Assembly: GCA_963759155.1 (NCBI GenBank)
Contig: CAVWXX010000001.1
Location: forward strand, 310,001-374,000
From: SZUA-36 sp963759155
GTDB lineage: Bacteria > Pseudomonadota > Gammaproteobacteria > Xanthomonadales > SZUA-36
Reading direction: 5' to 3'
DNA length: 64,000 nt
Positions 53,841 through 62,861 of the stretch are shown here, in pieces. Each line of letters begins with the position of its first letter. Position 1 is the first letter of the stretch. A program made the translations under genes and the position numbers. Under the pieces are notes generated by a model. The model was not told the DNA's origin and did no database searches. It saw nothing but the letters and a program-made list of their open reading frames with translations.

Positions 53841-55736
53841 CTAAAGACCATTTGGCATTCTTGAGTGAAATTTTGAAGCCAGGCTTAGCTTTCGTAACAT
53901 CGAACGTTTCTTATACCGATGGCCTTGCATGCGCTGCAGGATGTCATCCAGCATTTCTACCGCTTCGATGATGTGATCACCCTTGTTAAGCATCACCACT
54001 TCAGCCTCCTGCGCCATGGCGGCATCGGTCACCTCGGCTCGCGATGCATGACCATGCTTGGTCAGGCCTTCCAGCACCTGGGTTGCCCAGATCACTGGCA
54101 CATGCGCCGCCTCGCATACCCATAACATTTCTTCCTGGACCTCGGACATGCGCTCAAAACCACACTCAACAGCCAGGTCACCACGAGCGATCATGACCCC
54201 ACAGGCAGGGAATTTCAGGGCCTCGAGCAGGATGGCAGGCAGGTTGGCAAACCCCCTCTTGGTCTCGATCTTCAGCACCGCGCCAATGTCTTCCCGACCC
54301 AGTTTGCGCAAGTGCTGGTGCAATGCACTGACATCATCAGGACTATTGGTAAACGACAAACCAATCATGTCGGCGTGACGCGCCGCAAATGCCAGGTCCT
54401 GCAAATCCTTGGTGCTGAGCGCAGCCAGTTTCAGGTCCGTATCAGGCAGGTTGACACCCCGGTTGCCCTCGAGCTTTTCAACCGGTTTACGGGTATGGGT
54501 GATACGAATCTGTAACTGCTCCGCTTCCCGTTTTTCGACAATGCCGCCGATACGCCCATCGTCAAAGAAAATCGGTTCACCCAGCCGAACATCACGATAC
54601 ACCTCGGGGATAGCCAGGGAGACCTTACCCGGGTTAAGCAACTCACCATCACTGTCATGAAAAGCGGGCTTTCCCGGTTCGACTTTTGCTGACATGAACA
54701 ACACATCACCCTTTCGGATCAGGCAGACGCTGTCCTCGGGCGGCAAACCGGAGATTTCTATCTCTGCCCCGGGATTACCCAATGGATCACGTGTTTGCAG
54801 GACGGTACCGTTGGCAACATAACAGGTTTTTTTTGATTCGGCCCAGCATCCGTCAGCACGCTTCTCCCTTATTCTCCAGGTTCTCTTTGAACCTCGCACA
54901 TCCTTGAAACTTATCTGATTGCCCGCTTTCAGACCATCCAGCCAGTTCGGATCCATGGTAAAAGTAAAGTCGGCCGCCGGCATTTCGGAGAACGATGTTT
55001 TAGCCGGTGTCAGCCAGATTCGTGCCGGGCGCAAAATCTTTCCATCTCTGGCCCGGACAGGTCGAATCTTAACGACGGCCGGTTTGGTTTCCATCGGACC
55101 GAGACGCAGTTTAGGGCCACCAAGGTCCATCAAAATACGGCAGGACAAACCGGTAGATTGCTCTGCATTACGCAGCGTCTCAATCATTCGGGACCAGATT
55201 TCCGGATAATCATGCGCACAATTGATACGCATACAATTCATTCCGCTGATCAATAACTGGTGAACCATCAGGTAATCATCGGCTGCCTCAATCGGCATGG
55301 TGACCATGATATGGTCCCGCCGATTCCCGGGCTGCTCGCCAAACAACCGGGCCGTATTCTCCTTAAGACAAAACCCACCTTTGGTGAAGTCTATAGATCT
55401 TTCCTTCAAGTCGAGCGTATCCACCGCTTGTTCATTGAGCAGGTACAGGTTGCGCAAAACCGCATCAATGGTCGCCAGAACATGAGGCTCAACCCTTCCC
55501 AGCGAGGACAGGCCTAACTGGGTCAACTTGTCCTGTAATGGCCTGATATCCTCCTGCCTGAGTGCGAGGTAATGAAGGAGGTTTTGAGCACTTGCGATTC
55601 TTTCCGGTGGGAGATCGCGCAATGTGTCGAGGTGAAGCTCTGCATGTTCTTCAATCGACCGGCGGAGTGATTCCACCTGCTTGACCACCTCATTCATTGA
55701 AGAGGGTGTCGACGATTGCTGTTGAACCTTATTCAT
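53841..55736 (-). CDS. Atypical pyruvate kinase with N-terminal extension and no C-terminal domain
   Basis: A 631-residue protein. The first 140 residues are a helical extension absent from normal pyruvate kinases. The barrel begins at about 140: MRINCAHD (169-176), DLGGPKLR (204-211), KIETKRG (489-495), ARGDLAVE (517-524), IWATQVLEG (549-557) and ASRAEVTDAA, so catalytic Lys489, Glu491 and Asp520 are kept. About 220 residues of B-domain and insert lie between. The C-terminal allosteric domain is missing; the protein ends soon after the barrel. Leu205 and Lys209 replace the Thr and Glu of potassium-dependent enzymes. It is a single gene; activity is likely but untested. Confidence 0.85.
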   Translation of the reverse strand: MNKVQQQSSTPSSMNEVVKQVESLRRSIEEHAELHLDTLRDLPPERIASAQNLLHYLALRQEDIRPLQDKLTQLGLSSLGRVEPHVLATIDAVLRNLYLLNEQAVDTLDLKERSIDFTKGGFCLKENTARLFGEQPGNRRDHIMVTMPIEAADDYLMVHQLLISGMNCMRINCAHDYPEIWSRMIETLRNAEQSTGLSCRILMDLGGPKLRLGPMETKPAVVKIRPVRARDGKILRPARIWLTPAKTSFSEMPAADFTFTMDPNWLDGLKAGNQISFKDVRGSKRTWRIREKRADGCWAESKKTCYVANGTVLQTRDPLGNPGAEIEISGLPPEDSVCLIRKGDVLFMSAKVEPGKPAFHDSDGELLNPGKVSLAIPEVYRDVRLGEPIFFDDGRIGGIVEKREAEQLQIRITHTRKPVEKLEGNRGVNLPDTDLKLAALSTKDLQDLAFAARHADMIGLSFTNSPDDVSALHQHLRKLGREDIGAVLKIETKRGFANLPAILLEALKFPACGVMIARGDLAVECGFERMSEVQEEMLWVCEAAHVPVIWATQVLEGLTKHGHASRAEVTDAAMAQEAEVVMLNKGDHIIEAVEMLDDILQRMQGHRYKKRSMLRKLSLASKFHSRMPNGL

Positions 55737-55859
55737 TTGTTCATGCTCCCAACTTCACTTTAATCTTCAGTGAGATAAAGACACATGATCCAAATCAAGC
55801 ATGCTTGTTATTTCATGGTTACAACCGCAGGTATGGCAGACGACTGGCGCAGAGATGAC

Positions 55860-56741
55860 TTATCTTTTATAAAACGACTTTTCGCCCTCGGGGCGGTTTC
55901 TGAATCGCTTGTATGCCCAAAGGTATTGTGAAGTATCCACCGAAATGCATTGCTCTATACCCCGGTTGACCTCGGTAAGTGCCTCACGCATGTCTTCACT
56001 ATAAATGGAGGGATTCGTTTTGAACAAATGCACACAGTACCTGCCACCCTTACGCCGCTCACAGACGGCAAACACCACCGGGGCACCCGTGCGTTGAGCC
56101 ATTCGTGGCAACAAAACACCAGTCAAAGCTTCAATACCAAAAAAAGGCGCAAACTGCCCGCCGCCACCGGTTGGTTCCTGGTCTGGCAGTAACGCGACAA
56201 AGTAACCGTCTTTGAGTAGTTGATACATTCGCCTGATGCCCTTGCCATTGGCAGCGACCATCTCAGCACCGGCACGGGCACGCTTCTCCCGCAGCAAGGC
56301 ATCGACCTCAGGAAACTTGGTGGGTTTATAAAGTATCGCCGCCTCGCCTTTGCTGTGCAGGAACAGGTTCAGCATCTCCCACGAACCATAGTGTGGTGCG
56401 GCCACGATCAGGCCTCTACCCTGCTCGATCAATTCTTCAACCACATCCATACCCTGCACTTCATCAAACAGGCGATACATCTTTTCCAGGGGCCAATGCC
56501 AGAGCATCCCGGCCTCAAAAATACCTCTGGCATAATGCGTCATGCTGTCCCGGCCAATCTTCTTACGCTGCTGCGCGTCCATATCCGGGTAAACGGCCTT
56601 CAGGTTGATGCGGGTCACACGCCGCAGACGGGGCACCGAGTACCAGACCAGTGCTGCCAGTACAGGGGCAATGTATTCGGCTACGCGTGGTGAGATCCAG
56701 CTGAACATGCGCATGACAGCACGGATGGCGAGTAATTTCAT
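55860..56741 (-). CDS. LpxL/HtrB-family lysophospholipid (lipid A) acyltransferase
   Basis: A 293-residue membrane-associated acyltransferase. One hydrophobic segment near residue 25, the catalytic APHYGSWE (H-x4-E, about residue 115), YKPTKFPEVDALLREKRAR, LLPDQEPTGGGGQFAPFFG (about 190) and the C-terminal YLWAYKRFRNRPEGE are all typical of LpxL/LpxM enzymes that add secondary acyl chains to lipid A. The specific chain and position cannot be told. It is a single gene, divergent from dtd. Confidence 0.92.
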   Translation of the reverse strand: MKLLAIRAVMRMFSWISPRVAEYIAPVLAALVWYSVPRLRRVTRINLKAVYPDMDAQQRKKIGRDSMTHYARGIFEAGMLWHWPLEKMYRLFDEVQGMDVVEELIEQGRGLIVAAPHYGSWEMLNLFLHSKGEAAILYKPTKFPEVDALLREKRARAGAEMVAANGKGIRRMYQLLKDGYFVALLPDQEPTGGGGQFAPFFGIEALTGVLLPRMAQRTGAPVVFAVCERRKGGRYCVHLFKTNPSIYSEDMREALTEVNRGIEQCISVDTSQYLWAYKRFRNRPEGEKSFYKR

Positions 56742-56814
56742 CGACAGTTGCTCATATACGGCGACGCAGCAATGCTAACATTAGCGCGGCGCAACATCAG
56801 GATAGGTTTGAAAA

Positions 56815-57279
56815 ATGATTGCATTACTGCAAAGAGTATCGGAAGCCAGTGTGGTTGTTAATGAAAATAATTCGGAAACGCGGGTGACCGGTGCGATCGG
56901 TGCCGGCATCCTGGCTCTCGTTGCGGTTGAGAAAGGTGATAGCGAGGCACAGGCAGACAGGCTGTTACAACGCATTCTGAACTACAGGATATTTGAGGAC
57001 GAATCCGGTCGTATGAACCTGAGCCTGCGGCAATCGGGCGGTCAACTCATGCTGGTTTCCCAGTTCACCCTGGCTGCCAACACCAATAGCGGTAACCGCC
57101 CCAGCTTCACACCGGCGGCTGAGCCGGCAGAAGGAAGAAGGTTGTTTGATTACCTGCTGACTAACGCACGGCGTGAAATCGGCGAAGTACCTACCGGTAG
57201 TTTTGGCGCCCATATGCAGGTCAGCCTGGTCAACGACGGGCCGGTTACATTCAGCTTACGTGTTCCACCGGCCACTTGA
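56815..57279 (+). CDS. dtd: D-aminoacyl-tRNA deacylase
   Basis: A 154-residue editing enzyme that frees tRNA from D-amino acids and from glycine mischarged on tRNA-Ala. It starts MIALLQRVSEASVVV and has LVSQFTLAANTNSGNRPSF (SQFT motif) and LVNDGPVTFSL; most relatives have NSGPVTF or NDGPVTI in this Gly-cis-Pro motif. Length is slightly above the usual 145. It converges with ntrC. Confidence 0.96.
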   Translation: MIALLQRVSEASVVVNENNSETRVTGAIGAGILALVAVEKGDSEAQADRLLQRILNYRIFEDESGRMNLSLRQSGGQLMLVSQFTLAANTNSGNRPSFTPAAEPAEGRRLFDYLLTNARREIGEVPTGSFGAHMQVSLVNDGPVTFSLRVPPAT

Positions 57280-57318
57280 GCACACCATGCAGATGTCAAA
57301 ACCTCAGGGCGACAGCCT

Positions 57319-58710
57319 TTAGCGGCCTTCCAGTTCGTTGAGCTTGCGGGTCAGGGTATTACGGCCCACACCTAGCAGGCGCGCGGCTTCAACACGTTTG
57401 CCACCGGTATGTTCCAGCGCGCAATCGAGGATCACTTTCTCAAACTCACTGCGAACCGTGGGCATCAGATCTGCCTGACCGTCAAACAGGGCTTTTCGCG
57501 TCCAGCTTCGTAAGGCCTCCGACCAGGATTCACCGGATTCACCGGTGTCACTTTTTTCTCTCAGGCTGACTGGTAAATCGACCGGCAGAATCTGCTCACC
57601 AGGCGCCATTACACATAGCTGCTGACAAAGGTTTTGTAGCTGGCGAACATTACCCGGCCATGCTTTTTGCTGCAATGACCGAATGGTTTCAGGCATTAAG
57701 TGCTTTTCTTCCAGCCCCATTTCTTCTGACGCCTGTCGTAAGAAATGCCTCGCCAGCAAGCCAATGTCTTCACTCCGCTCACGTAATGGCGGCAACTCAA
57801 TAGAAATCACATTCAAACGATGATAGAGATCTTCTCGAAAAGTGCCATCGGCAATCTTCTTCTGCAGATCCTGGTGAGTTGCTGTTAACACACGCACGTC
57901 CGCCGTCAGCAAATCACGTCCACCAACACGGTAATAGTCGCCCTCGGCCAGCACCCGCAGAAGACGGGTTTGAAGCGGCATCGGCATATCACCGATCTCA
58001 TCGAGGAACAAAGTACCACCGGCTGCCTCCTCGAAACGGCCAGAACGTCGTGCGTGGGCGCCGGTGAATGAGCCCTTCTCATGCCCAAATAATTCAGACT
58101 CCAGCAATTCTGTTGGTATGGCTGCCGTATTAATGGCCACAAACGGACCCTTCGCACGGGGACTATGTTGATGTAGCGCACGGGCCACGACCTCTTTGCC
58201 GGTGCCGGTCTCGCCGGTTAGCAACACGCTGATTGTTGAGCGTGACAGCCGGCCAATGGTGCGGAATACTTCCTGCATCGCCATTGAGTCACCGATTAAC
58301 TGGTTGGCGGCACTCGGTTCCTTATCCGCCGGTACATCGGTTGGCACTGCAGACGCACGTGCCACGACCGCCAGCACCTTGTCCAGATCAAAAGGCTTTG
58401 ATAGATAATCAAATACCCCCGACTGAAATGCGGTCACCGCCTGATCAAGATCGGAGAAAGCCGTCATGGCTATGACGGGGATTTCGATTTTCCGTTCTTC
58501 CAGCGCCGCGAGAACGCTGAGGCCATCGGCATCGGGCAAACGAATGTCGGTAATAATAACCTCGGGTTGGGCGTCATCAAGGGCAACGACAATATCAGTG
58601 ACGCTGCCAAACGTTTTGGTTGCGTAGCCCGCACGGCTCAACGCCCGCTCCAGAACGAAACGAATCGCTTCGTCATCATCGACAACCCAAACCAGCACTT
58701 TTTCAGTCAT
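57319..58710 (-). CDS. ntrC: Nitrogen regulator NtrC
   Basis: A 463-residue sigma-54 activator for nitrogen-limited growth. Receiver domain: VVDDDEAIRFVLERAL, acceptor Asp in ITDIRLPDADG, Lys in YLSKPFD. AAA+ domain: Walker A GETGTGKEVVARAL, the sigma-54 loop as ELFGHEKGSFTGA (GSFTGA variant), Walker B AAGGTLFLDEIGDMP, and DLYHRLNVISI. C-terminal Fis-type HTH: EAARLLGVGRNTLTRKLNEL. ATG 58710 overlaps the ntrB stop by 8 bases. All catalytic parts are intact, unlike the NtrX-like protein at 45.9 kb. Confidence 0.97.
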   Translation of the reverse strand: MTEKVLVWVVDDDEAIRFVLERALSRAGYATKTFGSVTDIVVALDDAQPEVIITDIRLPDADGLSVLAALEERKIEIPVIAMTAFSDLDQAVTAFQSGVFDYLSKPFDLDKVLAVVARASAVPTDVPADKEPSAANQLIGDSMAMQEVFRTIGRLSRSTISVLLTGETGTGKEVVARALHQHSPRAKGPFVAINTAAIPTELLESELFGHEKGSFTGAHARRSGRFEEAAGGTLFLDEIGDMPMPLQTRLLRVLAEGDYYRVGGRDLLTADVRVLTATHQDLQKKIADGTFREDLYHRLNVISIELPPLRERSEDIGLLARHFLRQASEEMGLEEKHLMPETIRSLQQKAWPGNVRQLQNLCQQLCVMAPGEQILPVDLPVSLREKSDTGESGESWSEALRSWTRKALFDGQADLMPTVRSEFEKVILDCALEHTGGKRVEAARLLGVGRNTLTRKLNELEGR

Positions 58711-59701
58711 TATTTTTCTGCAACGGCAATCTGAGTGTGAATCGGCTGCCGGGCTCAAGCGGCGCGTAACTTAATAGCCCTTTGTGTGCTGCGGCAATCT
58801 GTTGTGCCAGTGCGAGACCCAGGCCTGTACCATCCCGCCGACCGGTAACCAAAGGCAGAAACAACATGCTTCGCAAGGCGTCCGGAACACCACAACCGTT
58901 GTCTTTAATATCCAGGCGAACAACCCGACCCATGCCAGGTTGCAGCACGGTAGGGTCGTAGTCCACACGGGTTCGAATTTCGATTTCAGTGGCACCCGCC
59001 TGAAAAGCATTTCGTAACAGGTTTAAAAACACCTGCCGCAACGCCGATGAATCTGCCAAAATATTTGGAATGCTAGGGTCATAATTCTGAATGATTTTTA
59101 CAGCGTCTGCTGATTCCAGGCGTAACAGTTCAGTGGTTTCCTGGAGAACATAATGGATATCAACCGGCTGGCAATCGAGTTCGGTTTGCCCAAATCGTGC
59201 CAGTAATTCATCGATACGGTCGACTTCGCGCATAATCAGTTCTGCCAGGGAACCTAATTCACGGTCAGCCAGCTCTGCAGCCATCATTTGGGCAGCACCC
59301 CGGATTCCACCCAGCGGGTTGCGAATTTCATGCCCCAGGTTTCGGCTTATCAGGTCCATCATTCCGGTTTGCAGCTCGCGTTGCTGCATTTTGTTTTGCT
59401 GCTTTTGCCATTTAAGATCATAAAATTCCAGCAACATACGTTGATCGGCAACGGGTTGAATGGTGCAGCCAAAAAGACCGCCTGCCAGCTCACACTCGCT
59501 CAGATGACGGCCACGCTGTTCCCTTGCTGACGCAGAGATGGCTTCTGACAACTCACCTGGAATACCGCCAATATCACGGAACAACCAGCCATGGACACGC
59601 TCTCTGCCAGTCGCAAGACAATGCTCCGCGGCTGCGTTCATGAGCTGAACGCGCCCCTGGTCATCCAGCTCTATTACTGCTGTTGAAAGTGAATCAAGCA
59701 T
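58703..59701 (-). CDS. ntrB: Nitrogen sensor kinase NtrB
   Basis: A 332-residue soluble histidine kinase/phosphatase controlling NtrC. N-terminal PAS domain (LDSLSTAVIELDDQGRVQLMN), His box ISRNLGHEIRNPLGGIRGAAQ (phospho-His about residue 123), and the ATPase domain with NLLRNAFQA, DIKDNGCGVP and TGRRDGTGLGLALAQQIAAAHKG. There are no membrane segments, as expected; PII proteins are its usual input, but no glnB/glnK is in this window. It is translated into ntrC. Confidence 0.97.
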   Translation of the reverse strand: MLDSLSTAVIELDDQGRVQLMNAAAEHCLATGRERVHGWLFRDIGGIPGELSEAISASAREQRGRHLSECELAGGLFGCTIQPVADQRMLLEFYDLKWQKQQNKMQQRELQTGMMDLISRNLGHEIRNPLGGIRGAAQMMAAELADRELGSLAELIMREVDRIDELLARFGQTELDCQPVDIHYVLQETTELLRLESADAVKIIQNYDPSIPNILADSSALRQVFLNLLRNAFQAGATEIEIRTRVDYDPTVLQPGMGRVVRLDIKDNGCGVPDALRSMLFLPLVTGRRDGTGLGLALAQQIAAAHKGLLSYAPLEPGSRFTLRLPLQKNND

Positions 59702-59719
59702 GGAATGACCGGCATAATA

Positions 59720-60310
59720 TTAACCTCCGCCACCAGGGCCGACACGTGCCCGATTGTAAAGTCCTGGCTGTCTGACGAAAAAAGTAATTGAGTCTGAAGA
59801 AGAAACAACACGATTCCTGTTGTCTCTGAGCTCCGCCTTCAAGGTGTGCTCACCTCTATCCAGACCGGCGATCGGAATCATTGGTTGTGTCGTGGATGTA
59901 TATCTTTTCCCGTCAAGGTAAAGGGTCACCTGCATACCCGGTTGCAGTGCAGTTCCCACGCTCCAGGCAACCGGAATAGGACCATCCGGCCTCCAGACCG
60001 ATTCTTCCTGCTGCGGTGACACAATGGCAAAATCACTATAAGTCCTGCGCAGCTGCCGAAGGGTCATCTCTTCAGCACCCTCTTCACCTTCAGCAGCCGC
60101 CGGCTTTGTTTCGTATTTTGGTGCTTCGATAACACTGATCGGAGCCAACTCGACAGGGCCGGAGCCATCCGCAGGCGCCTGGTCGGTGAACGTCACATTG
60201 CCATCCTCGTCGACAACCTTGTAAACCTGGGCAGTCAACGGCGATGCGATAACTGTCAGGAAAGCACCGAAAATAATTGAAAGAACTGTTTTATGAACTA
60301 CTGTTTTCAT
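59720..60310 (-). CDS. DUF4124 exported protein
   Basis: A 196-residue protein with signal peptide (VLSIIFGAFLTVIASPLTAQ) followed by the DUF4124 segment VYKVVDEDGNVTFTDQAPADGSG, then a beta-rich domain (PIPVAWSVGTALQPGMQVTLYLDG) ending in a glycine-rich tail. DUF4124 proteins commonly sit between glnA and ntrB in Gammaproteobacteria; function unknown. The ntrB start is 18 bases downstream. Confidence 0.9.
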   Translation of the reverse strand: MKTVVHKTVLSIIFGAFLTVIASPLTAQVYKVVDEDGNVTFTDQAPADGSGPVELAPISVIEAPKYETKPAAAEGEEGAEEMTLRQLRRTYSDFAIVSPQQEESVWRPDGPIPVAWSVGTALQPGMQVTLYLDGKRYTSTTQPMIPIAGLDRGEHTLKAELRDNRNRVVSSSDSITFFVRQPGLYNRARVGPGGGG

Positions 60311-60340
60311 CGTCAGACTCCAGAATGATACCGGTCAAAT

Positions 60341-60363
60341 ACGCCCCGCTAGCTCCGGGGCGT
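60341..60363 (-). terminator. Hairpin between glnA and DUF4124
   Basis: ACGCCCCG and CGGGGCGT form a perfect 8-bp stem around a 7-base loop, 36 bases after the glnA stop. Only ATTTGA follows on the minus strand, so it is probably a leaky terminator that lets part of the glnA transcript run into DUF4124-ntrB-ntrC. Confidence 0.6.
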
Positions 60364-60398
60364 ACCAGTTTCCATGGGACTGCCGATTGACAGTTCCT

Positions 60399-61808
60399 CT
60401 ATATAGAATAATACATATCAAACTCGACCGGATGAGTGGACATGCGGAAACGCGTGACCTCTTCCATCTTGAGTTCGATATAAGCATCAATCAGGTCATC
60501 ATCAAAAACACCGCCGGCTTTCAGGAAATCCCTGTCAACATCCAGTGCTTCGAGCGCCTGTGCGAGGCTGGCACAAACGGTCGGAATGTTTTTGACTTCC
60601 TCGGATGGCAGGTCGTAAAGGTCCTTGTCCAGTGCCGGACCTGGGTCAATCTTGTTAACGATGCCATCAAGGCCCGCCATCATGTAAGCGGCAAACATCA
60701 GGTAAGCATTACCCGCCGGATCACCGAAACGTACCTCGATACGACGTGCCTTAGGGCTACCTACGTGAGGGATACGGCATGATGCTGACCGGTTGCGGGC
60801 CGAATAGGCCAGCATAACCGGTGCTTCAAAACCCGGGACCAGGCGCTTGTAGCTATTTGTGGAAGCGTTAGCGAATGCATTCAAAGCACGTGCGTGTTTG
60901 AAAATACCGCCAATATAATGCAATGCTGTTTGTGACAAACCACCGTACTCTTCACCGGCAAACATGTTCTCGCCACCCTTGAACAACGACATATGCACGT
61001 GCATACCAGAGCCGTTATCACCAACCAGTGGTTTGGGCATAAACGTGGCTGTGCGGCCAGACTCGTGCGCAGCGTTATGCGTTGCATACTTGAACATCAA
61101 CATTTCGTCGGCTTTACGGGTCAGGGTGGCAAACTTGGTGCCGATTTCACACTGGCCGGCCGTACCCACTTCATGGTGATGCACTTCGACCGGCACACCC
61201 ATTTTCGCCAGTATTTCGCAAATACTTGAGCGCAGGTCATGCAGACTATCTACAGGGGGAACAGGGAAATAACCACCCTTCACACGTGGCCGGTGACCGT
61301 GATTACCACCTTCGTACTCTGAGCCGGTATTCCAGGCACCCTCTTCCGAATCAATGTTGTAAAAAGTCGAGTGCATATCCGTGCCAAAGCTAACGCTGTC
61401 AAAAACAAAGAATTCAGGCTCGGGACCAAAGTAAGCCGCATCGGCAATACCCGTGGACTGCAGATAGGCTTCGGCACGTTTAGCCAGTGACCGCGGGCAA
61501 CGGTTATAACCTTCCATGGTGTCGGGTTCCAGCACGTCACAACGAATAATCATTGTGCTGTGTTCCATAAACGGGTCCATGACGGCGGAATCAACATCCG
61601 GCATCAGCACCATGTCTGACTCATTGATACCTTTCCAGCCCTTGATCGAAGAGCCATCGAACATCTTGCCTTCTTCAAAAAAATCTTCGTCGGCCATGGC
61701 AACCGGCATGGTCACATGCTGTTCTTTGCCAGCCGTATCACAAAACCGCAAATCGATGAATACAACTTCTTCATCGATAATCATATTCTGTATGCTTTCT
61801 ATACTCAT
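60399..61808 (-). CDS. glnA: Glutamine synthetase type I
   Basis: A 469-residue enzyme joining ammonia and glutamate with ATP; it forms a dodecamer. Seen: FIDLRFCDTAGKEQHVTMP, MFDGSSIKGWKGINESDM, EPEFFVFDSV, EVGTAGQCEIGT, ATFMPKPLVGDNGSGMHVHMS, and NRSASCRIP. The adenylylation loop DKDLYDLPSEE has the target Tyr, so activity is probably controlled by GlnE. Transcription is expected from the sigma-54 promoter upstream. Confidence 0.99.
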   Translation of the reverse strand: MSIESIQNMIIDEEVVFIDLRFCDTAGKEQHVTMPVAMADEDFFEEGKMFDGSSIKGWKGINESDMVLMPDVDSAVMDPFMEHSTMIIRCDVLEPDTMEGYNRCPRSLAKRAEAYLQSTGIADAAYFGPEPEFFVFDSVSFGTDMHSTFYNIDSEEGAWNTGSEYEGGNHGHRPRVKGGYFPVPPVDSLHDLRSSICEILAKMGVPVEVHHHEVGTAGQCEIGTKFATLTRKADEMLMFKYATHNAAHESGRTATFMPKPLVGDNGSGMHVHMSLFKGGENMFAGEEYGGLSQTALHYIGGIFKHARALNAFANASTNSYKRLVPGFEAPVMLAYSARNRSASCRIPHVGSPKARRIEVRFGDPAGNAYLMFAAYMMAGLDGIVNKIDPGPALDKDLYDLPSEEVKNIPTVCASLAQALEALDVDRDFLKAGGVFDDDLIDAYIELKMEEVTRFRMSTHPVEFDMYYSI

Positions 61809-61864
61809 GTCGTTTTTCCTATGCTGTTACTTTTGTAAGATGTCCAAAACGGGTCACTATATAC

Positions 61865-61881
61865 ATGCAGAAGTCGTGCCA
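61865..61881 (-). promoter_or_regulatory. Sigma-54 promoter of glnA
   Basis: Minus strand TGGCACGACTTCTGCAT matches the -24 (TGGCACG) and -12 (TTGCAT, here CTGCAT) consensus with correct spacing. Transcription would start near 61853, giving a leader of about 45 bases before glnA. Confidence 0.85.
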
Positions 61882-62045
61882 AAATAAAAAAAGAACGATA
61901 ATAAATAATTAAACGCAGTAATTGGATTTTATAGCAGTTATCGTTACATTTGGCTTCATATTAACGACTTTTAACAACTTTCAGCGAAGACCTTACAATT
62001 TGATAAAATCAACCATGCACCATTATCGCACCAACCAGTTATTCA

Positions 62046-62061
62046 TGCACCTTTTTGGTGC
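62046..62061. promoter_or_regulatory. NtrC binding site (enhancer) for glnA
   Basis: TGCACC TTTTT GGTGC is a perfect palindrome of the NtrC consensus (GCACC-N5-GGTGC), centred about 200 bases upstream of the predicted start site, a usual enhancer distance. It lies just behind the uppP stop. Confidence 0.8.
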
Positions 62062-62069
62062 GATTTATA

Positions 62070-62861
62070 CTAAAAAGTGATCCAAAGGAGGGCAACGCCC
62101 AGTGCGAGGCGGTAAATGACGAATGGCAGAAGGCCAACCCGTTGAAGAAGCGCAAGAAATGCGGCGATACAAAGCCAGCCGGCGAGAGCTGAGAGGGAGA
62201 CCGCCAGGCCGAACTGTAACCAGTCGATGTCAGCCTTGTTCATCAGCATCCGCAATACGCCATATGCCCCGGCGGCGGCGATGATCGGGATGGACAGTAG
62301 AAAAGAGAAACGCGCCGCTGTATCGGTGTTAAAACCCAGCATCCGCCCCATGGTCATGGTGATACCGGAGCGGGATGTACCCGGCACCAGGGCCAGCATT
62401 TGCGCCAGGCCTATCAAAAGACCGGTTTTCATATTCATATCGGGCATTTGTTTATCACGCGCGAAGCGCGCATCCGCCCACCACAGCAAAAGACCGAAGC
62501 CAATCGTGCTGACGGCGATAACACGAACATCCCTCAGCGCCCCCTCAACCCAGCCATGCAGCAGGCCGCCAGCAACAATCGCCGGGATGCTCGCAACAAC
62601 CAGGATCAGGCCCAGCTTGCGGGAGGCCTCGTGTTCGCTACCCGCCACAAACCAGGGCGTCAGCATATTCCACAGGTCTTTTCGGAAATACACCAGTACT
62701 GCCACCAAGGTACCCAGGTGGGTAGCGACATCAAACACAAGCCCCTGATCGGGCCAGCTGAAAATCTTGCTGCCGAGGATCAGGTGCGCGGAACTGGACA
62801 CCGGCAAAAACTCCGTCAGCCCCTGGATCAGGGACAAAACGATGATTTGAATCAGTGTCAT
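62070..62861 (-). CDS. uppP: Undecaprenyl-diphosphate phosphatase
   Basis: A 263-residue integral membrane enzyme (BacA family) recycling the lipid carrier for peptidoglycan and other polymers; overproduction gives bacitracin resistance. Motifs: LIQGLTEFLPVSSSAHLIL (with catalytic Glu, near residue 10), ALVPGTSRSGITMTMGRMLG (near 157), and about eight hydrophobic segments. The start overlaps the stop of the sugar dehydrogenase gene by 4 bases (ATGA). Confidence 0.97.
   Translation of the reverse strand: MTLIQIIVLSLIQGLTEFLPVSSSAHLILGSKIFSWPDQGLVFDVATHLGTLVAVLVYFRKDLWNMLTPWFVAGSEHEASRKLGLILVVASIPAIVAGGLLHGWVEGALRDVRVIAVSTIGFGLLLWWADARFARDKQMPDMNMKTGLLIGLAQMLALVPGTSRSGITMTMGRMLGFNTDTAARFSFLLSIPIIAAAGAYGVLRMLMNKADIDWLQFGLAVSLSALAGWLCIAAFLALLQRVGLLPFVIYRLALGVALLWITF

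Larger units (their letters stand above)
61809..62069. other. glnA upstream control region
   Basis: A 261-base gap between the uppP stop and glnA start, A+T-rich. It holds a -24/-12 sigma-54 promoter (61865-61881), a consensus NtrC site (62046-62061), and a direct pair of GCACC half-sites (about 62015-62031). The order enhancer, spacer, promoter, glnA matches the classical nitrogen-regulated glnA region. Confidence 0.75.

Noticed and set aside
62015..62031. A second full NtrC palindrome before glnA
   Set aside because: TGCACCATTATCGCACC contains half-sites in direct, not inverted, orientation; only the site at 62046 is a true palindrome.
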